In this document: piece by piece, positions 27,360-36,435 of the stretch
How the letters are laid out: each line of letters opens with the position of its first letter
Position numbering within the stretch: position 1 is the stretch's first letter
Assembly: GCF_001708505.1 (NCBI RefSeq)
Contig: NZ_CP015992.1
Coordinates: forward strand, 4,464,001 to 4,528,000
Direction of reading: 5' to 3'
Source of the DNA: Pseudomonas sp. TCU-HL1
Lineage (GTDB): Bacteria; Pseudomonadota; Gammaproteobacteria; Pseudomonadales; Pseudomonadaceae
DNA: 64,000 bases
The notes under the pieces: generated by a model
Seen by the model: only the letters and a program-made list of their open reading frames with translations
Database searches by the model: none
Told to the model about the DNA's origin: nothing
Program-made: the position numbers and the translations under genes

Positions 27360-28199
27360 ATGATCAGCAACTTCAAGAATCTATTGCCTGGTGTTGCGCT
27401 GCTTTTTATGAGCGCATCTCTCTCCGCAGGCCCCCGGGATGACCAAGTGGCGAATGTTGGAGTGTACGTACAGTCACACGCTGACCTAACCGCTTATACT
27501 TACACTATTCGAAACACCGGCAATCAACCTATCCTCGGCTTTTCGATTGGCTTTGATCATTACACTGGAGCCAGCGAAATAAGTGGAGACGCTCCACTAG
27601 AAGTTATTTCTCCGACCGATTGGAAATCACGCATCATTGCATTGGAGGAAAGCCCATACTATGAGGTGCGGTGGGAGCCGGCAGCAGAAACCGGTCGGCT
27701 TGAGCCCGGCACAGCGCAGAGTGGCTTCACCGTTGTGATGCGGAACCCCAACCCTCAACTTCAAAACAGTCATTGGACGGCGATTATTGATGGACCACCG
27801 ACTTATGCGAGCTCGCAGCTTACAGTACTTGATGGGCCACCAAACGACTTGGATACGATTCCACCAAGCATTTCGGTTGAATTTGAGCCTAGCGTAGTCT
27901 GGCCGCCAAATAATAAAATTCGCAATATCACGGCCAGTGTCACGGCATCTGATGACAAGGACCCAGCGCCAGCTATCACCCTGGTTTCTGTAACTTGCAA
28001 TGAGTGTGATCTACAGAAGGATGTGCAAGGAGCGGAAGTCGGAACAGCTGATCTTAACTTCTCTATACGTGCCAAGCGTGGAGGGCAGCCCAAGTCTGGT
28101 ATTGTCTACACCGTTGTTTATTCAGCCACTGACGCGGCGGGAAATAAATCCGAGACCTCCGCAACAATCGCTGTGCCTCACGACCAGCGGAAGGAATAA
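27360..28199 (+). CDS. Secreted protein with Ig/HYR-like C-terminal domain
   Basis: 279 residues from ATG 27360, placed 9 bases after GGAAGGG. The signal peptide is about residues 1-23 (MISNFKNLLPGVALLFMSA then SLSAG). The middle part is unassigned. Residues about 170-279 read as an HYR or cadherin-like beta-sandwich (DTIPPSISVEFEPSVVWPPNNK, TASDDKDPAPAITLVSVTCNE, VVYSATDAAGNKSETSATI). It probably acts outside the cytoplasm with the M15 peptidase. A role in surface attachment or inter-cell contact is only inference. Confidence 0.78.
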   Translation: MISNFKNLLPGVALLFMSASLSAGPRDDQVANVGVYVQSHADLTAYTYTIRNTGNQPILGFSIGFDHYTGASEISGDAPLEVISPTDWKSRIIALEESPYYEVRWEPAAETGRLEPGTAQSGFTVVMRNPNPQLQNSHWTAIIDGPPTYASSQLTVLDGPPNDLDTIPPSISVEFEPSVVWPPNNKIRNITASVTASDDKDPAPAITLVSVTCNECDLQKDVQGAEVGTADLNFSIRAKRGGQPKSGIVYTVVYSATDAAGNKSETSATIAVPHDQRKE

Positions 28200-28231
28200 G
28201 GCTTCACCGGGTTAAACCCCGGAATGACAAA

Positions 28232-28268
28232 GACCATCCCGGATGAGGTTTCCGTATCCGGGATGGTC
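28232..28268 (+). terminator. Hairpin after the secreted-protein pair
   Basis: A perfect 13-bp stem (GACCATCCCGGAT and complement) with an 11-base loop, 33 bp after the stop at 28199. There is no U-tract, but size and place fit a terminator. Confidence 0.65.
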
Positions 28269-28659
28269 CGCTCGGAATCCGCAAAAGCAGCCGTTCACTC
28301 CCCGCAGGCATGCATCTCTTGCATGATTAGATTGGCTCAGGCCTCTTGGGAATCCTGGCCTTTAGGCCTCAGATGTGAGCGAATGGTGAACTTCATGTTC
28401 AGTGATGAGGACCAAGACCTCTGCGATTTCAGGCGCGTTGCTCGCAATGAAATATACAATAACGGCGGCAACTCGGCCTCCTGATTTCCCTGCTGGGGCG
28501 GCATCCCAGAACTTTTATTTCAGTCCTTGCATCGCCCAGGATTGCGTGCTCCTTTTGTCCCGAGTCCCGGGACTAGGGACAGTTGGATCGGGTATTACGT
28601 GAAAGGTCAAGACATCCGTACTACTCAAGTTGGTTTGCCTGCAACGGCCTGTATCGCGC

Positions 28660-28834
28660 GGTAAGGCTGTGGCGGCTTCCCGGCTTGGACTTACGCTTCT
28701 AGTGCGCTGGAGAATCACCGGCTGCATGCGGTAGCGGTCGCAGTACACAAGCAGGCGATCGGCATCGTAGTCGTTGTCCGCCAGTAACCGTACCGGACGC
28801 GTGGCGCGTCGCGCGCTTAAGTGAATGCCGAGCC
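28660..28834 (-). pseudogene. IS5-type transposase fragment
   Basis: Minus-strand codons give RRATRPVRLLADNDYDADRL then VYCDRYRMQPVILQR. This is the second-Asp region of an IS5-like DDE transposase (LADxxYDADxL). Sequence on both sides does not continue it, so it is a remnant. Confidence 0.55.
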
Positions 28835-28980
28835 CCTATCCTTTACCGACCTAAACACGCCACTCTGCTCGCGCAGAAATCAAGAGGAGCGGCCATCCAA
28901 AAAGGGCTAAGTAAGTGCCATTCGGGGCAAATTTATTTTTATGGTCTGACTGCCTCCAGAGGGGCGACTCCGGTCGCTCT

Positions 28981-29056
28981 TGGCTGGTTTCTGCCGGCAG
29001 TGACAGGCCAGAATTGCCTCTAAGCTGCAGGTGGGAACCGGCAGAAACCGGCCAGA
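28981..29056. repeat. Dispersed palindromic element (outer edge of OLD copy 1)
   Basis: An imperfect 76-bp palindrome with outer arms GGCTGGTTTCTGCCGG and CCGGCAGAAACCGGCC. Related arms border the other ends of the two OLD copies (31323, 44110 and 48066). It resembles the REP- or attC-like elements scattered in Pseudomonas accessory DNA. Confidence 0.65.
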
Positions 29057-31326
29057 AGCTGCCGGTTGGGTCAGTTCTGGCCTGCCAGAAGTAGGCATTC
29101 GATAATAACCACGACGATTCTTCATTGAGTTAAGTACCGTCTTGCGATGTCTTAAAACATGCAGAAGAGGCCAAACTCTACGATAGCTCGGCCCCGGCAG
29201 TGTCAGGCAGCAGTTGCGAGGCGGAGTGAGCGTCGATCCGTGCGGGTAGAATGACCCGGCCTATCTAGTTGCCGGCCGCGACAGGTAAGATCTGGCGTTT
29301 GAAGCCGAATGTCTACAGCGGTCTGCGCCCGACTTTTTTCTCGATTCCCCACACATTTCCCGATAAAGGCCAAGGCTTTATATTTACTCGCGAGGGCTAA
29401 ATGTCTTGCTTTTCAAAGGCTTTATTGATTGCTTTAAATAGCGCAAAAAATTTCTGACTTGAGTCGTAGGTTGTATCTTCATCATAACGATCCAAGATGT
29501 ACTCCATAAAAGCTTTCTTTGAGCCGTCGCGAATTTTAAATGATATCAGTTTGTCATCGGCATCAATGACTGGCAAGCCGCCATTAAACCAAGCTGCCTC
29601 ATACTCATACGCATCTTTAATCCATGAGTCAGGAAACAAACCTTCTATTGGGTGTCCACCGGGGATGAGCACATACTCTTTATTTCCGTCAAAGCTATAC
29701 TCCTTGTTTGAACAGAAGCTAGACATCGCTCTAGCAGCATCAACCCCAGCCTTGTCTCCATCAAAAAGAGCTACAGAACAAATTTCGGTGCGGAATAGCC
29801 CAAAATTTGACTTAATAAATCCGAGCAAGTCCTGCACACCAGTAAAGTCCTTTATCAGTAACTGGCTTGAGTTAAGGTAAGGATAAAGTTCTTTCTGGTG
29901 AGGTTGCATCTGGGCCCAGACGTGCTCGATATAAGCTTTATCAGTTTCGCCCTCTACGAACAGACTAAATTTAGCAAGAGCAAAATAGTCAGAAAATTTC
30001 ACGCCAAGTGATTTTCTGATCGACTCCGTCGCTTCTCTGTGAGTTGTAAATGTCTTTACAACAGTATTTTGAGCCTTACCAGAACGCCCTACACCCTGAA
30101 CTAGGTTAATATCCGATGGGACAAAATTTATAGCATGGGTTGTTTTGACTACGGTGGATATTGCTGAGAGATCATCTAATATTTTCGCCGCCTGCAAGGC
30201 AAGCGAAGGGTGCATGTATGTTTCAGGTTCCTCTACAAGCCATATAACGTTTAAATTCTTTTGTTGCTCGGTTATCCACTTAAACGAAGAGAGAAGCACA
30301 GCAGCTTGCACGCCCATTCCCTTGGAGTAAATTGAGCTAATGCTTGGGTCAGAAACGCGCAGGTCGAAACTGGTTATTAGATCCTCGACAGTCCCATTGG
30401 GGATATCAAATCCGACGGAGATATCATCTAGACCGTTTTTATGTAGCACGCCATTCATGCTTTTCGCAATGGCTGCGACACTTTGTCGGATTTTTGGTAG
30501 GTGCTCCTCTAGGGCGCCCGCCACCTTCAAACGAATAAATGGCAGCACAAATTCGTTATAGAGTTCGTCGATAGATTTTTTGGACGGTATGTAGTAGCAC
30601 TTGAAAGCATCCAGTACAGATTGCACAAATGCTTTCTGGGCCATGGAATATTGGGGTGATTTCCCCTCAGGCCTTTTCACTCCCGGGTAAACTTGATAGA
30701 CGGGATTGTTGCCACTAAAGTAAACATTTATTGAGAATTCGTCGCTATCATCATCTTGCCCTAAAAGAGCTTTCAATTTACCCAGTTTTTCGAAAAGCTC
30801 CTCGTCCCCTGGCTCTCCTTTAAAGTAACAAGTCAAACTGGTTTTTACAGATTTATCGCCATGGGAAAGATCTGAAATATGATTATAAGAGTTAATATTT
30901 TCATAGCCAGTGAAGAACATGTGAAGAGCTAACAGGGCGTTTGTCTTTCCGGCATTATTTGGGCCAACTAGCGTCAGGCCATCTGAAAGCTTCAAAACCT
31001 GTTCTGTGGAAATAGTGCGGAAATTCTTGATCCTTAGGCTATCGATTTTCATATGGCATCCGTGTCGCGATTGAAATTTTCCGCCGATAATCTCAAAACG
31101 CCACCAAATCCACAACTGAGTGGTATATGAAATGGAAGAAAAATGACAGCTTATCCGCTGGAAGCAGCAATCTCCCTTGTCCGCCAACGCGGGAAAAGGG
31201 ATAGCAAGAAGAAAGGGCAGACTTATTTGCCCAAGGTTAAATGTCTTTCCTTGGCCGCAAGCGGCTAATTGCTTACGGCTGCTAAGGGGGGCGAACGCAC
31301 TCGGTCATGAGGGGCTGCTAATGGCC
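29040..31326. repeat. 2287-bp inverted repeat, copy 1 (OLD module)
   Basis: It matches 45794-48080 in inverted orientation with no indel found (coordinates sum to 77120) and only scattered single-base differences. It holds the OLD-family gene plus about 350 bp downstream and 270 bp upstream. Both ends stop exactly at GGCC-type arms of the dispersed palindrome. Confidence 0.9.
29397..31052 (-). CDS. OLD-family ATPase/TOPRIM endonuclease (copy 1)
   Basis: 551 residues from ATG 31052 (MKIDSLRIKNFRTISTEQ). It has an ABC-type ATPase head with Walker A in GPNNAGKTNALL (about residue 32), an insertion, and a signature/Walker B region ending NVIWLVEEPETYMHP. The C-terminal TOPRIM nuclease has SLFVEGETDKAYIEHV for the metal-binding Glu and VALFDGDKAGVDA for the DxD pair. 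Such proteins are phage-defence nucleases; GajA of Gabija is a relative, but no UvrD-like GajB follows. Low GC against its surroundings suggests recent import. It differs from copy 2 by three residues that I can see. Confidence 0.9.
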   Translation of the reverse strand: MKIDSLRIKNFRTISTEQVLKLSDGLTLVGPNNAGKTNALLALHMFFTGYENINSYNHISDLSHGDKSVKTSLTCYFKGEPGDEELFEKLGKLKALLGQDDDSDEFSINVYFSGNNPVYQVYPGVKRPEGKSPQYSMAQKAFVQSVLDAFKCYYIPSKKSIDELYNEFVLPFIRLKVAGALEEHLPKIRQSVAAIAKSMNGVLHKNGLDDISVGFDIPNGTVEDLITSFDLRVSDPSISSIYSKGMGVQAAVLLSSFKWITEQQKNLNVIWLVEEPETYMHPSLALQAAKILDDLSAISTVVKTTHAINFVPSDINLVQGVGRSGKAQNTVVKTFTTHREATESIRKSLGVKFSDYFALAKFSLFVEGETDKAYIEHVWAQMQPHQKELYPYLNSSQLLIKDFTGVQDLLGFIKSNFGLFRTEICSVALFDGDKAGVDAARAMSSFCSNKEYSFDGNKEYVLIPGGHPIEGLFPDSWIKDAYEYEAAWFNGGLPVIDADDKLISFKIRDGSKKAFMEYILDRYDEDTTYDSSQKFFALFKAINKAFEKQDI

Positions 31327-31396
31327 GGTTTCTGTCTGATACAACAGGCAGGTTTGGGTCGACTCCGGCCTGTCACGACCGACAGAAACCGGCCCA
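31323..31396. repeat. Dispersed palindromic element (inner edge of OLD copy 1)
   Basis: About 74 bp with outer arms GGCCGGTTTCTGTC and GACAGAAACCGGCC and an inner stem ACAGGC/GCCTGT. It is intact here. The matching element beside OLD copy 2 has been split by the IS1182-family insertion at GGCC. Confidence 0.7.
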
Positions 31397-31651
31397 AGCC
31401 ATGTAAAAACTCCCGTTCAAACTTGAGGGACGCGTCGCTACAGGAAATCTGGCGGATTTTTTGCGTCCGAACCTGCCTGGATTTCCCTGGAGAGCGCCAA
31501 GCTTAATCGTCTCTTGATCAGTGCTTGGTCTTCAAAGCGTTTTACACAGCCTCGGTCAAAAGCAGACCCTAATCGTTACTCAATTCGGAACTGCTGCACC
31601 GTAGCGTGCTGAATCGCCCCTGGTTTCGTAGTCCCCCCAAGCCTCAAGCCT
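31397..31651. other. Gap between palindrome and direct repeat, nothing recognised
   Basis: About 255 bp without a supported gene or motif. Confidence 0.4.
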
Positions 31652-32117
31652 CGGGACTCAGCGCTACTGACTGGGCTCTGTTGCCGAGCATGCGGTTAGT
31701 GGTCAATGGACCGCGTTCGCTTAAACTCTGTCGCAGAGCTAAACACAGGGCCCAAGGCACCTAAAGGCAAGGTTTCCGCCTGCTCCTCGATTTTGCCGGC
31801 CAGCAGTACATCGTGCTTGGTGGGAAAGTGACGCAAGAGAAAGCGGGCGTCGCGGCGCACGCGCTCTGGTAGGGACGCATCACGGGAGAGCTCAACCAGA
31901 AAATCGTAGGTCTGTACCACCGCGCGGGTACGCTCGTGGGGCATCGTCATAATATCCACCTCGACATGGCCGCAGGCCTCTGTGCTCCTGATCATTGTCC
32001 ACTTGCACCGCCGTTGCTCGCCAGTACCTCAGGACGAGGAAGCTTGGTCTTCGCCGAGGGCGGCTCGCCCGATCATTTCGGCGGGGTCCCACCACGCCGG
32101 AGAGCGGGGTCTTGTGA
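31652..32117. repeat. 466-bp direct repeat, copy B
   Basis: Counterpart of 24307-24772. After 32117 the sequences diverge abruptly, although both continue into a tyrosine recombinase gene on the minus strand. Confidence 0.85.
31696..31950 (-). CDS. BPSL0761-family small protein (copy B)
   Basis: 84 residues from ATG 31950, differing from the copy at 24351 by two residues (for example SRDASLPERVRRDARF against SRDATLPERVRRAARF). It is in the same position behind a TnpS-like recombinase. Function is unknown. Its strict pairing with these recombinases suggests it belongs to the element. Confidence 0.7.
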   Translation of the reverse strand: MTMPHERTRAVVQTYDFLVELSRDASLPERVRRDARFLLRHFPTKHDVLLAGKIEEQAETLPLGALGPVFSSATEFKRTRSIDH

Positions 32118-32318
32118 ATCGGCGAGCCAACCGGAGCCTGACGGCGCGGTGGGCAGCCTGGCGGGGCGGTCGATCCCGGCGGGGACGCCGGGACTCGGCG
32201 ATGGCTGTTGGCGCGCGGCAAGTTGGCGGGGCGGTGCCGGGAGTCGCCATTGCCACGGCTAAGGACCGCCGGCAGGCCTGTCTCGGCGGGCCACAGTGCC
32301 CGCCTCAGCAGCGTCCGG

Positions 32319-33230
32319 TCAACTGAGTGGAAACACCGGCGCCGCTTCGATGTAGCGCAAGGCAGATTTCGCATCGCGCCAGCCCACATACGCCATGAGG
32401 GATTTCTGGTCCCAGCCATTGCGGGTGGCCCAGGTCGCGAAACCGCGGCGCAGAGAATGGCTGCTGAACGCCTGGGCCTCCACACCGGCGCCTTGCAGCG
32501 CTTGCCGCAAGATCGGAATGACGCTGTTCGGGTGCAACGCCGACGCCTGCACCTGTCCCCAGCGGTTAATCGCGCGAAACACCGGCCCTTCCTGCAGCTG
32601 CGCCGCCGCCACCCAGTCGAGATAGGCCTGCACCGGACAGAGGCGTTGCAGCGCCGGTGCCTTGTAGGTCACGCCGAGGTTCTCCCGATCCCCCTTGCTC
32701 TGCGGCACAAACAGCTGCAGGCCCTCGCCGGCCTGGGCCTGAATCAGCTCGACCCGTAAGCGACACAGCTCGTCACTGCGAAACGCGCGCCAGAAGCCGA
32801 GCAGGATCAGGGCGCGGTCACGCAGGCTGCGGCGATAGCGGCCCCGCTGCCCCGCCGCCAGCGCGACTTGGGCTTGGGTCTCCAGTCGGTCGACCGCCGC
32901 CTCCAGTTGCTGCAGTTGCAGCGGGGCCGCCTGCCGCTCCGGGTTCGGGTGCAAGGCGCGGATGCCCTTGAACACCTGGCGCACCAGCTCGGTCTTGGTC
33001 GGATCACTGAAGCCCTGCTGCCGATGCCAGCGCGCCAAGGCGGCCAGCCGATGGCGCAGGGTGCTGGTCGACAAGGACCTGGCGTAACAGGCCAGGTAGC
33101 GCGCCACGCTTTCGCCGCTGGCGGGCAACAGCCCACCCCACACCAGCTCGTAATGCGCCAACGCGGTCCGGTACGAGCGCCGCGTGTTGTCCCGTTCGGC
33201 AGCTTCGAGGTAACGATCGAGCTCGGTCAT
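32319..33230 (-). CDS. tnpS: Tyrosine recombinase, TnpS-like cointegrate resolvase (copy B)
   Basis: 303 residues from ATG 33230 (MTELDRYLEAAERDNTRRSY). Catalytic set: Arg in GFWRAFRSDEL, Lys in QSKGDREN, HSLRRGFATWA, GWRDAK and Tyr in ALRYIE. It is divergent from a coiled-coil gene at 33408, with a 14-7-14 bp palindrome between. That is the organisation of the TnpS/TnpT site-specific resolution system of Tn4651-group Tn3-family transposons. In that system TnpS resolves cointegrates at the intergenic res site. No tnpA transposase of that family is in the window. Confidence 0.82.
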   Translation of the reverse strand: MTELDRYLEAAERDNTRRSYRTALAHYELVWGGLLPASGESVARYLACYARSLSTSTLRHRLAALARWHRQQGFSDPTKTELVRQVFKGIRALHPNPERQAAPLQLQQLEAAVDRLETQAQVALAAGQRGRYRRSLRDRALILLGFWRAFRSDELCRLRVELIQAQAGEGLQLFVPQSKGDRENLGVTYKAPALQRLCPVQAYLDWVAAAQLQEGPVFRAINRWGQVQASALHPNSVIPILRQALQGAGVEAQAFSSHSLRRGFATWATRNGWDQKSLMAYVGWRDAKSALRYIEAAPVFPLS

Positions 33231-33285
33231 GCTGAGTGCCCCTGCGTTGTACTGCCCGCCCCGGCCGATTGGCCAGAAAAGTCCC

Positions 33286-33320
33286 CTAACCGTGGATAAA
33301 TCTAGATTATCCACGGTTAG
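33286..33320. promoter_or_regulatory. Crossover core (res) of the TnpS/TnpT system
   Basis: Arms CTAACCGTGGATAA and TTATCCACGGTTAG are perfect 14-bp inverted repeats around the 7-bp spacer ATCTAGA. This is the geometry of a Cre-type tyrosine recombinase core, set between divergent tnpS and tnpT-like genes. Confidence 0.82.
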
Positions 33321-33407
33321 CCCGTCGCCCCATTCGGCCCACCGCCTCCCGTCCATACAGCTGTAATCCCATACTCTGGAACACACTACGAAATCGTCGG
33401 AGACCCC

Positions 33408-34388
33408 ATGGCACGCGGCGGAATTAACAAAGCCCTGGTCCTGAAGGCCAAGCAGGCGCTCCAGGCCCGCGGCGCCCGGCCGACTATTGATGCAGTCCGG
33501 ACGGAGCTAGGCAATACGGGTTCCAAGTCCACCATTCATCGATACCTGCAAGAACTCGCAAGGTCGTCGGAAGCGCCACCGCCCTCACTGAGCGAAGAAC
33601 TTGGGTCACTGATTGCCCATGTGGCCGACCGCCTGGTTCTCGAGGCTGAGGCCAAAGTAAGCACGGCACGGGAAGCCGTTGCCCGGCAGCACAACGAAAA
33701 CCTCGCCCAACGGCGTTATAGCGAGGAGCGCATTCAAGAACTGCAGGCGGGAAATGCTCGCTTGACCGAGCAACTGAACGATTGCCAACAGAACCTGGAG
33801 CAGCTGCGTGATCGTTACCAGGCCAGTGAGTTTGAACGTGCTCGGCTCGAGCAAAGCCTCCACGGTCTTCAGGAGCTGCTGGAAGAGCGCGCCAACCAGT
33901 TGCAATCACTGGAGGATAAGCACCAGCTCGCCCGCCAGGCCCTCGACCACTATCGAGAGGCTCGCAAAGAGCAGCGCGAGCAAGAACTCCAACGTCATGA
34001 CGCGCAAGTGCAACAGCTGCAGGCCGAGCTGCGCCAGCTTCGCCAGAGTTTGCTGAGTAAACAGGACGAGCTTTCCACGCTAAATAGAGATAACGAGCGC
34101 CTCTTGGTCGAAGCCCGAAACACGGTGAAACACCAGTCGGCGATCGAGAGTGAACTGGCCATGCAGCGCAGCGCGTTACAAACTCTTCGCCAAGAATTGA
34201 CGGCACGCAGCACGGAAAAAGCCGCATTGGAGGAGCGATTGAAACAGCACAATGCGGAGCGCTTACGACTTAAGCATCAGGTACAGCAGCAAGCCCGGCA
34301 GCTCGAAGTTTTGCAAGCTCGACTGGTCACCCTGGCAGGTCTAACCCCACCATCCGAGGCCGCTCCCCCTCCCTCCCCAGCGGGATAA
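33408..34388 (+). CDS. tnpT: TnpT-like / KfrA-like DNA-binding coiled-coil protein
   Basis: 326 residues. The N-terminal ~65 residues (INKALVLKAKQALQARGARPTIDAVRTELG, SKSTIHRYLQEL) are the KfrA-type DNA-binding domain. Residues about 75-310 are a long coiled coil rich in Gln, Glu, Leu and Arg, and a Pro-rich tail ends the chain (SEAAPPPSPAG). Size and layout fit TnpT, the partner that TnpS needs for resolution in Tn4651. ATG 33408 lies 87 bp from the res core, so it may bind beside it. Confidence 0.82.
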   Translation: MARGGINKALVLKAKQALQARGARPTIDAVRTELGNTGSKSTIHRYLQELARSSEAPPPSLSEELGSLIAHVADRLVLEAEAKVSTAREAVARQHNENLAQRRYSEERIQELQAGNARLTEQLNDCQQNLEQLRDRYQASEFERARLEQSLHGLQELLEERANQLQSLEDKHQLARQALDHYREARKEQREQELQRHDAQVQQLQAELRQLRQSLLSKQDELSTLNRDNERLLVEARNTVKHQSAIESELAMQRSALQTLRQELTARSTEKAALEERLKQHNAERLRLKHQVQQQARQLEVLQARLVTLAGLTPPSEAAPPPSPAG

Positions 34389-34658
34389 CCAGCGGCCCCT
34401 CCATGTCGACAGAACAGAGGTCTACCTATCGTCCCAGTTGTGCTCATTGGCACTCCTGATCAGGATTGCCAAGAAGCACCTAAGGATTCGACGAGTACGC
34501 GTTCCTCACGTCTTCCACTGGGAAACGGCGAACTGAGAAAGGATCGGTATTCTGCTCGCTATGCCCTAGTCCGGGTGGAGGCGACGAGTCGGTCTAATTG
34601 GCTCGCCTCACCATGCCTGCTGGATTCGAGCGAGCCAGACGACGCCCTCGTGGAGCAG

Positions 34659-35552
34659 TTATTTAACAAACCTCGATTTCAAATAGGCTTTGCGCACGAC
34701 CTGCAGCCTGTATCGAACGAGACTGGGACACCCAATCTGAAACTCCCAGCGCCTACGCCTTAACCGGTCAACAAGTCGCAAACGGTACTCAACATCAAAC
34801 CCAAATAAAATCCAAAGTAGCAAATAGGCACCAGGTTTTACTTCAGGCACCCACCCCTTTTGCACCGCCCTGCCTGCTAACAGCTTTAAGAACCGCAAAT
34901 TTCGACGAAACTCTCGCTCATTGGCAGGCCAAAAAGGAATAGCCGGAATACCGAAACAACCTTTACTCGTCAACTCTCCAAGTCGACGATAGAGCTCGGA
35001 ACTGATGTGAGAAAGCGGCGGTGCAAGACAGGTCATTTGCACATACACAGATATATTTTTGCTGACCCAGAGACGGTGCAATGCGTACCAGGCAGAAGTT
35101 GTACGCAGCAGCATCAACAAAAGTCCCAATCGATACCACTCCGGACAGGCAGCAAACGCCGCCAGCTTTGGTTGGCTGAAAACCCTTAAACGCTTCCCCT
35201 CGCGTTCTGCCAGGATCGCAGCCTCCCAATCAATCCTCCGTCCATGTTCCTCGGTCAAACTCAACCAGAGTGGACTATCAAGGATGGGCTGCAGCACTGG
35301 GAATAGATCAACCAACTCTTCCAGCAGGTCGCCTCTGGCCAAGCGCCCGTTGAAAAACGCGTACCACTTGTTGTCCCGCTGGGATCCCTTCGCCTCTCCC
35401 CGATGTCGCTCATACCAACGAGCTAATGCATATCCACTGTGCATACAACGTGCCGACGACGCCAGTGTATGCGCAAAAAGCATACCCCGGAGCCTTCTGG
35501 CGGCGGTGTCGAGTTGCCGCCCCCAAGGCAATTTGCGGCGTGGCTTTGCCAC
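34659..35552 (-). CDS. Unknown protein upstream of the Tn7-like operon
   Basis: 297 residues, strongly basic (MAKPRRKLPWGRQ; VDRLRRRRWEF; VRKAYLKSR), with many Trp and Leu. I do not recognise the family. Segments such as WYAFFNGRLARGDLLEELVDLFP suggest a helical DNA-associated protein. It faces away from tnsA with about 200 bp between, the region expected to hold one transposon end. It could be cargo, or a resident gene interrupted nearby. Confidence 0.65.
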   Translation of the reverse strand: MAKPRRKLPWGRQLDTAARRLRGMLFAHTLASSARCMHSGYALARWYERHRGEAKGSQRDNKWYAFFNGRLARGDLLEELVDLFPVLQPILDSPLWLSLTEEHGRRIDWEAAILAEREGKRLRVFSQPKLAAFAACPEWYRLGLLLMLLRTTSAWYALHRLWVSKNISVYVQMTCLAPPLSHISSELYRRLGELTSKGCFGIPAIPFWPANEREFRRNLRFLKLLAGRAVQKGWVPEVKPGAYLLLWILFGFDVEYRLRLVDRLRRRRWEFQIGCPSLVRYRLQVVRKAYLKSRFVK

Positions 35553-35754
35553 CCATGGCCTCGCGACAAATGCTGAATTTTTTCAACCACAGAATACGCG
35601 CAATAGAGCGGTTGCAGAGCAATTCAGCCACACGTCAGTGGCAGTCTTACGAGCTTGTACAAACGAGAGCAGCGTAGAACCCACGCCAGGACAGGCCCGC
35701 CGAACGTCCTACCAATGGGACAACGGACTCACGCAGCGGTAGGAGTCTACAGAG

Positions 35755-36435
35755 GTGAATGGCATGAACGGGCAATCCGTGGGATATCCCCGATCGCTAA
35801 TGACGTCTCCCCCGAAAAAGTTAAGAACGGGAGAATATGGCAAACACATCACCTACTTTCCCTCCCAAAAAAATCGCGAATACATCTCGTGCGAGTCGCT
35901 ATTGGAGTCTGACTTCTGCCTGTATCTAGAATACCTACCAGCCGTACAGAGATACATCAGCCATCCTATTCGTTTCATCTTAAATTTCGGACCAACAAAA
36001 ACATTAAAATACACTCCTGACTTCTTTGTAAAACTGGCAGATGGTTCCTGGGTCTTCTACGAAATCAAACCCGACTCTCAACTCGAAGGAAGCCGAACCC
36101 AAGAAAAGCTCCTTTGTTTTCAGCGCGCACTCGCCGAACATGGCTATCTACTTGAAACAATAGCCGAATCCCATTTCCGAAAGCCCACACTATTCCACAA
36201 TCTCAATTACTTATATGCCCATAGTTTTGGCGCCACTCAATTAGGAATCGCACGCGTTGTCCATATTGTAGAGGACGCCCCCTCGAGGACCATCAGAGTT
36301 CACCAACTTCTCGAAGTTTTAAACCCACCCACAGTCTCGGATATTGCCAGCGCTGTTTTTAATCGTAAAGTCCATGCAAATCTGAACAGATTCTTCAGCA
36401 CTCAAACTCAGATTTCCGTAGGAGAGCGAAGATGA
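35755..36435 (+). CDS. tnsA: TnsA-like Tn7-type transposon endonuclease
   Basis: 226 residues from a GTG 8 bases after GGTAGGAG; ATG 35764 is an alternative. The restriction-like active site is visible: Glu51 (SLLESDF), Asp89 (YTPDFFV) and Lys105 in FYEIKP. In Tn7, TnsA cuts the 5' ends of the element so that with TnsB it excises cleanly instead of forming cointegrates. The C-terminal helical part would contact TnsC. Its stop overlaps the tnsB start by 4 bp (ATGA type). Confidence 0.88.
   Translation: MNGMNGQSVGYPRSLMTSPPKKLRTGEYGKHITYFPSQKNREYISCESLLESDFCLYLEYLPAVQRYISHPIRFILNFGPTKTLKYTPDFFVKLADGSWVFYEIKPDSQLEGSRTQEKLLCFQRALAEHGYLLETIAESHFRKPTLFHNLNYLYAHSFGATQLGIARVVHIVEDAPSRTIRVHQLLEVLNPPTVSDIASAVFNRKVHANLNRFFSTQTQISVGERR

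Noticed and set aside
29397..31052. Gabija (gajA-gajB) defence system
   Set aside because: The OLD-type protein resembles GajA, but neither copy is followed by a UvrD-like helicase gene, so a Gabija pair cannot be claimed.
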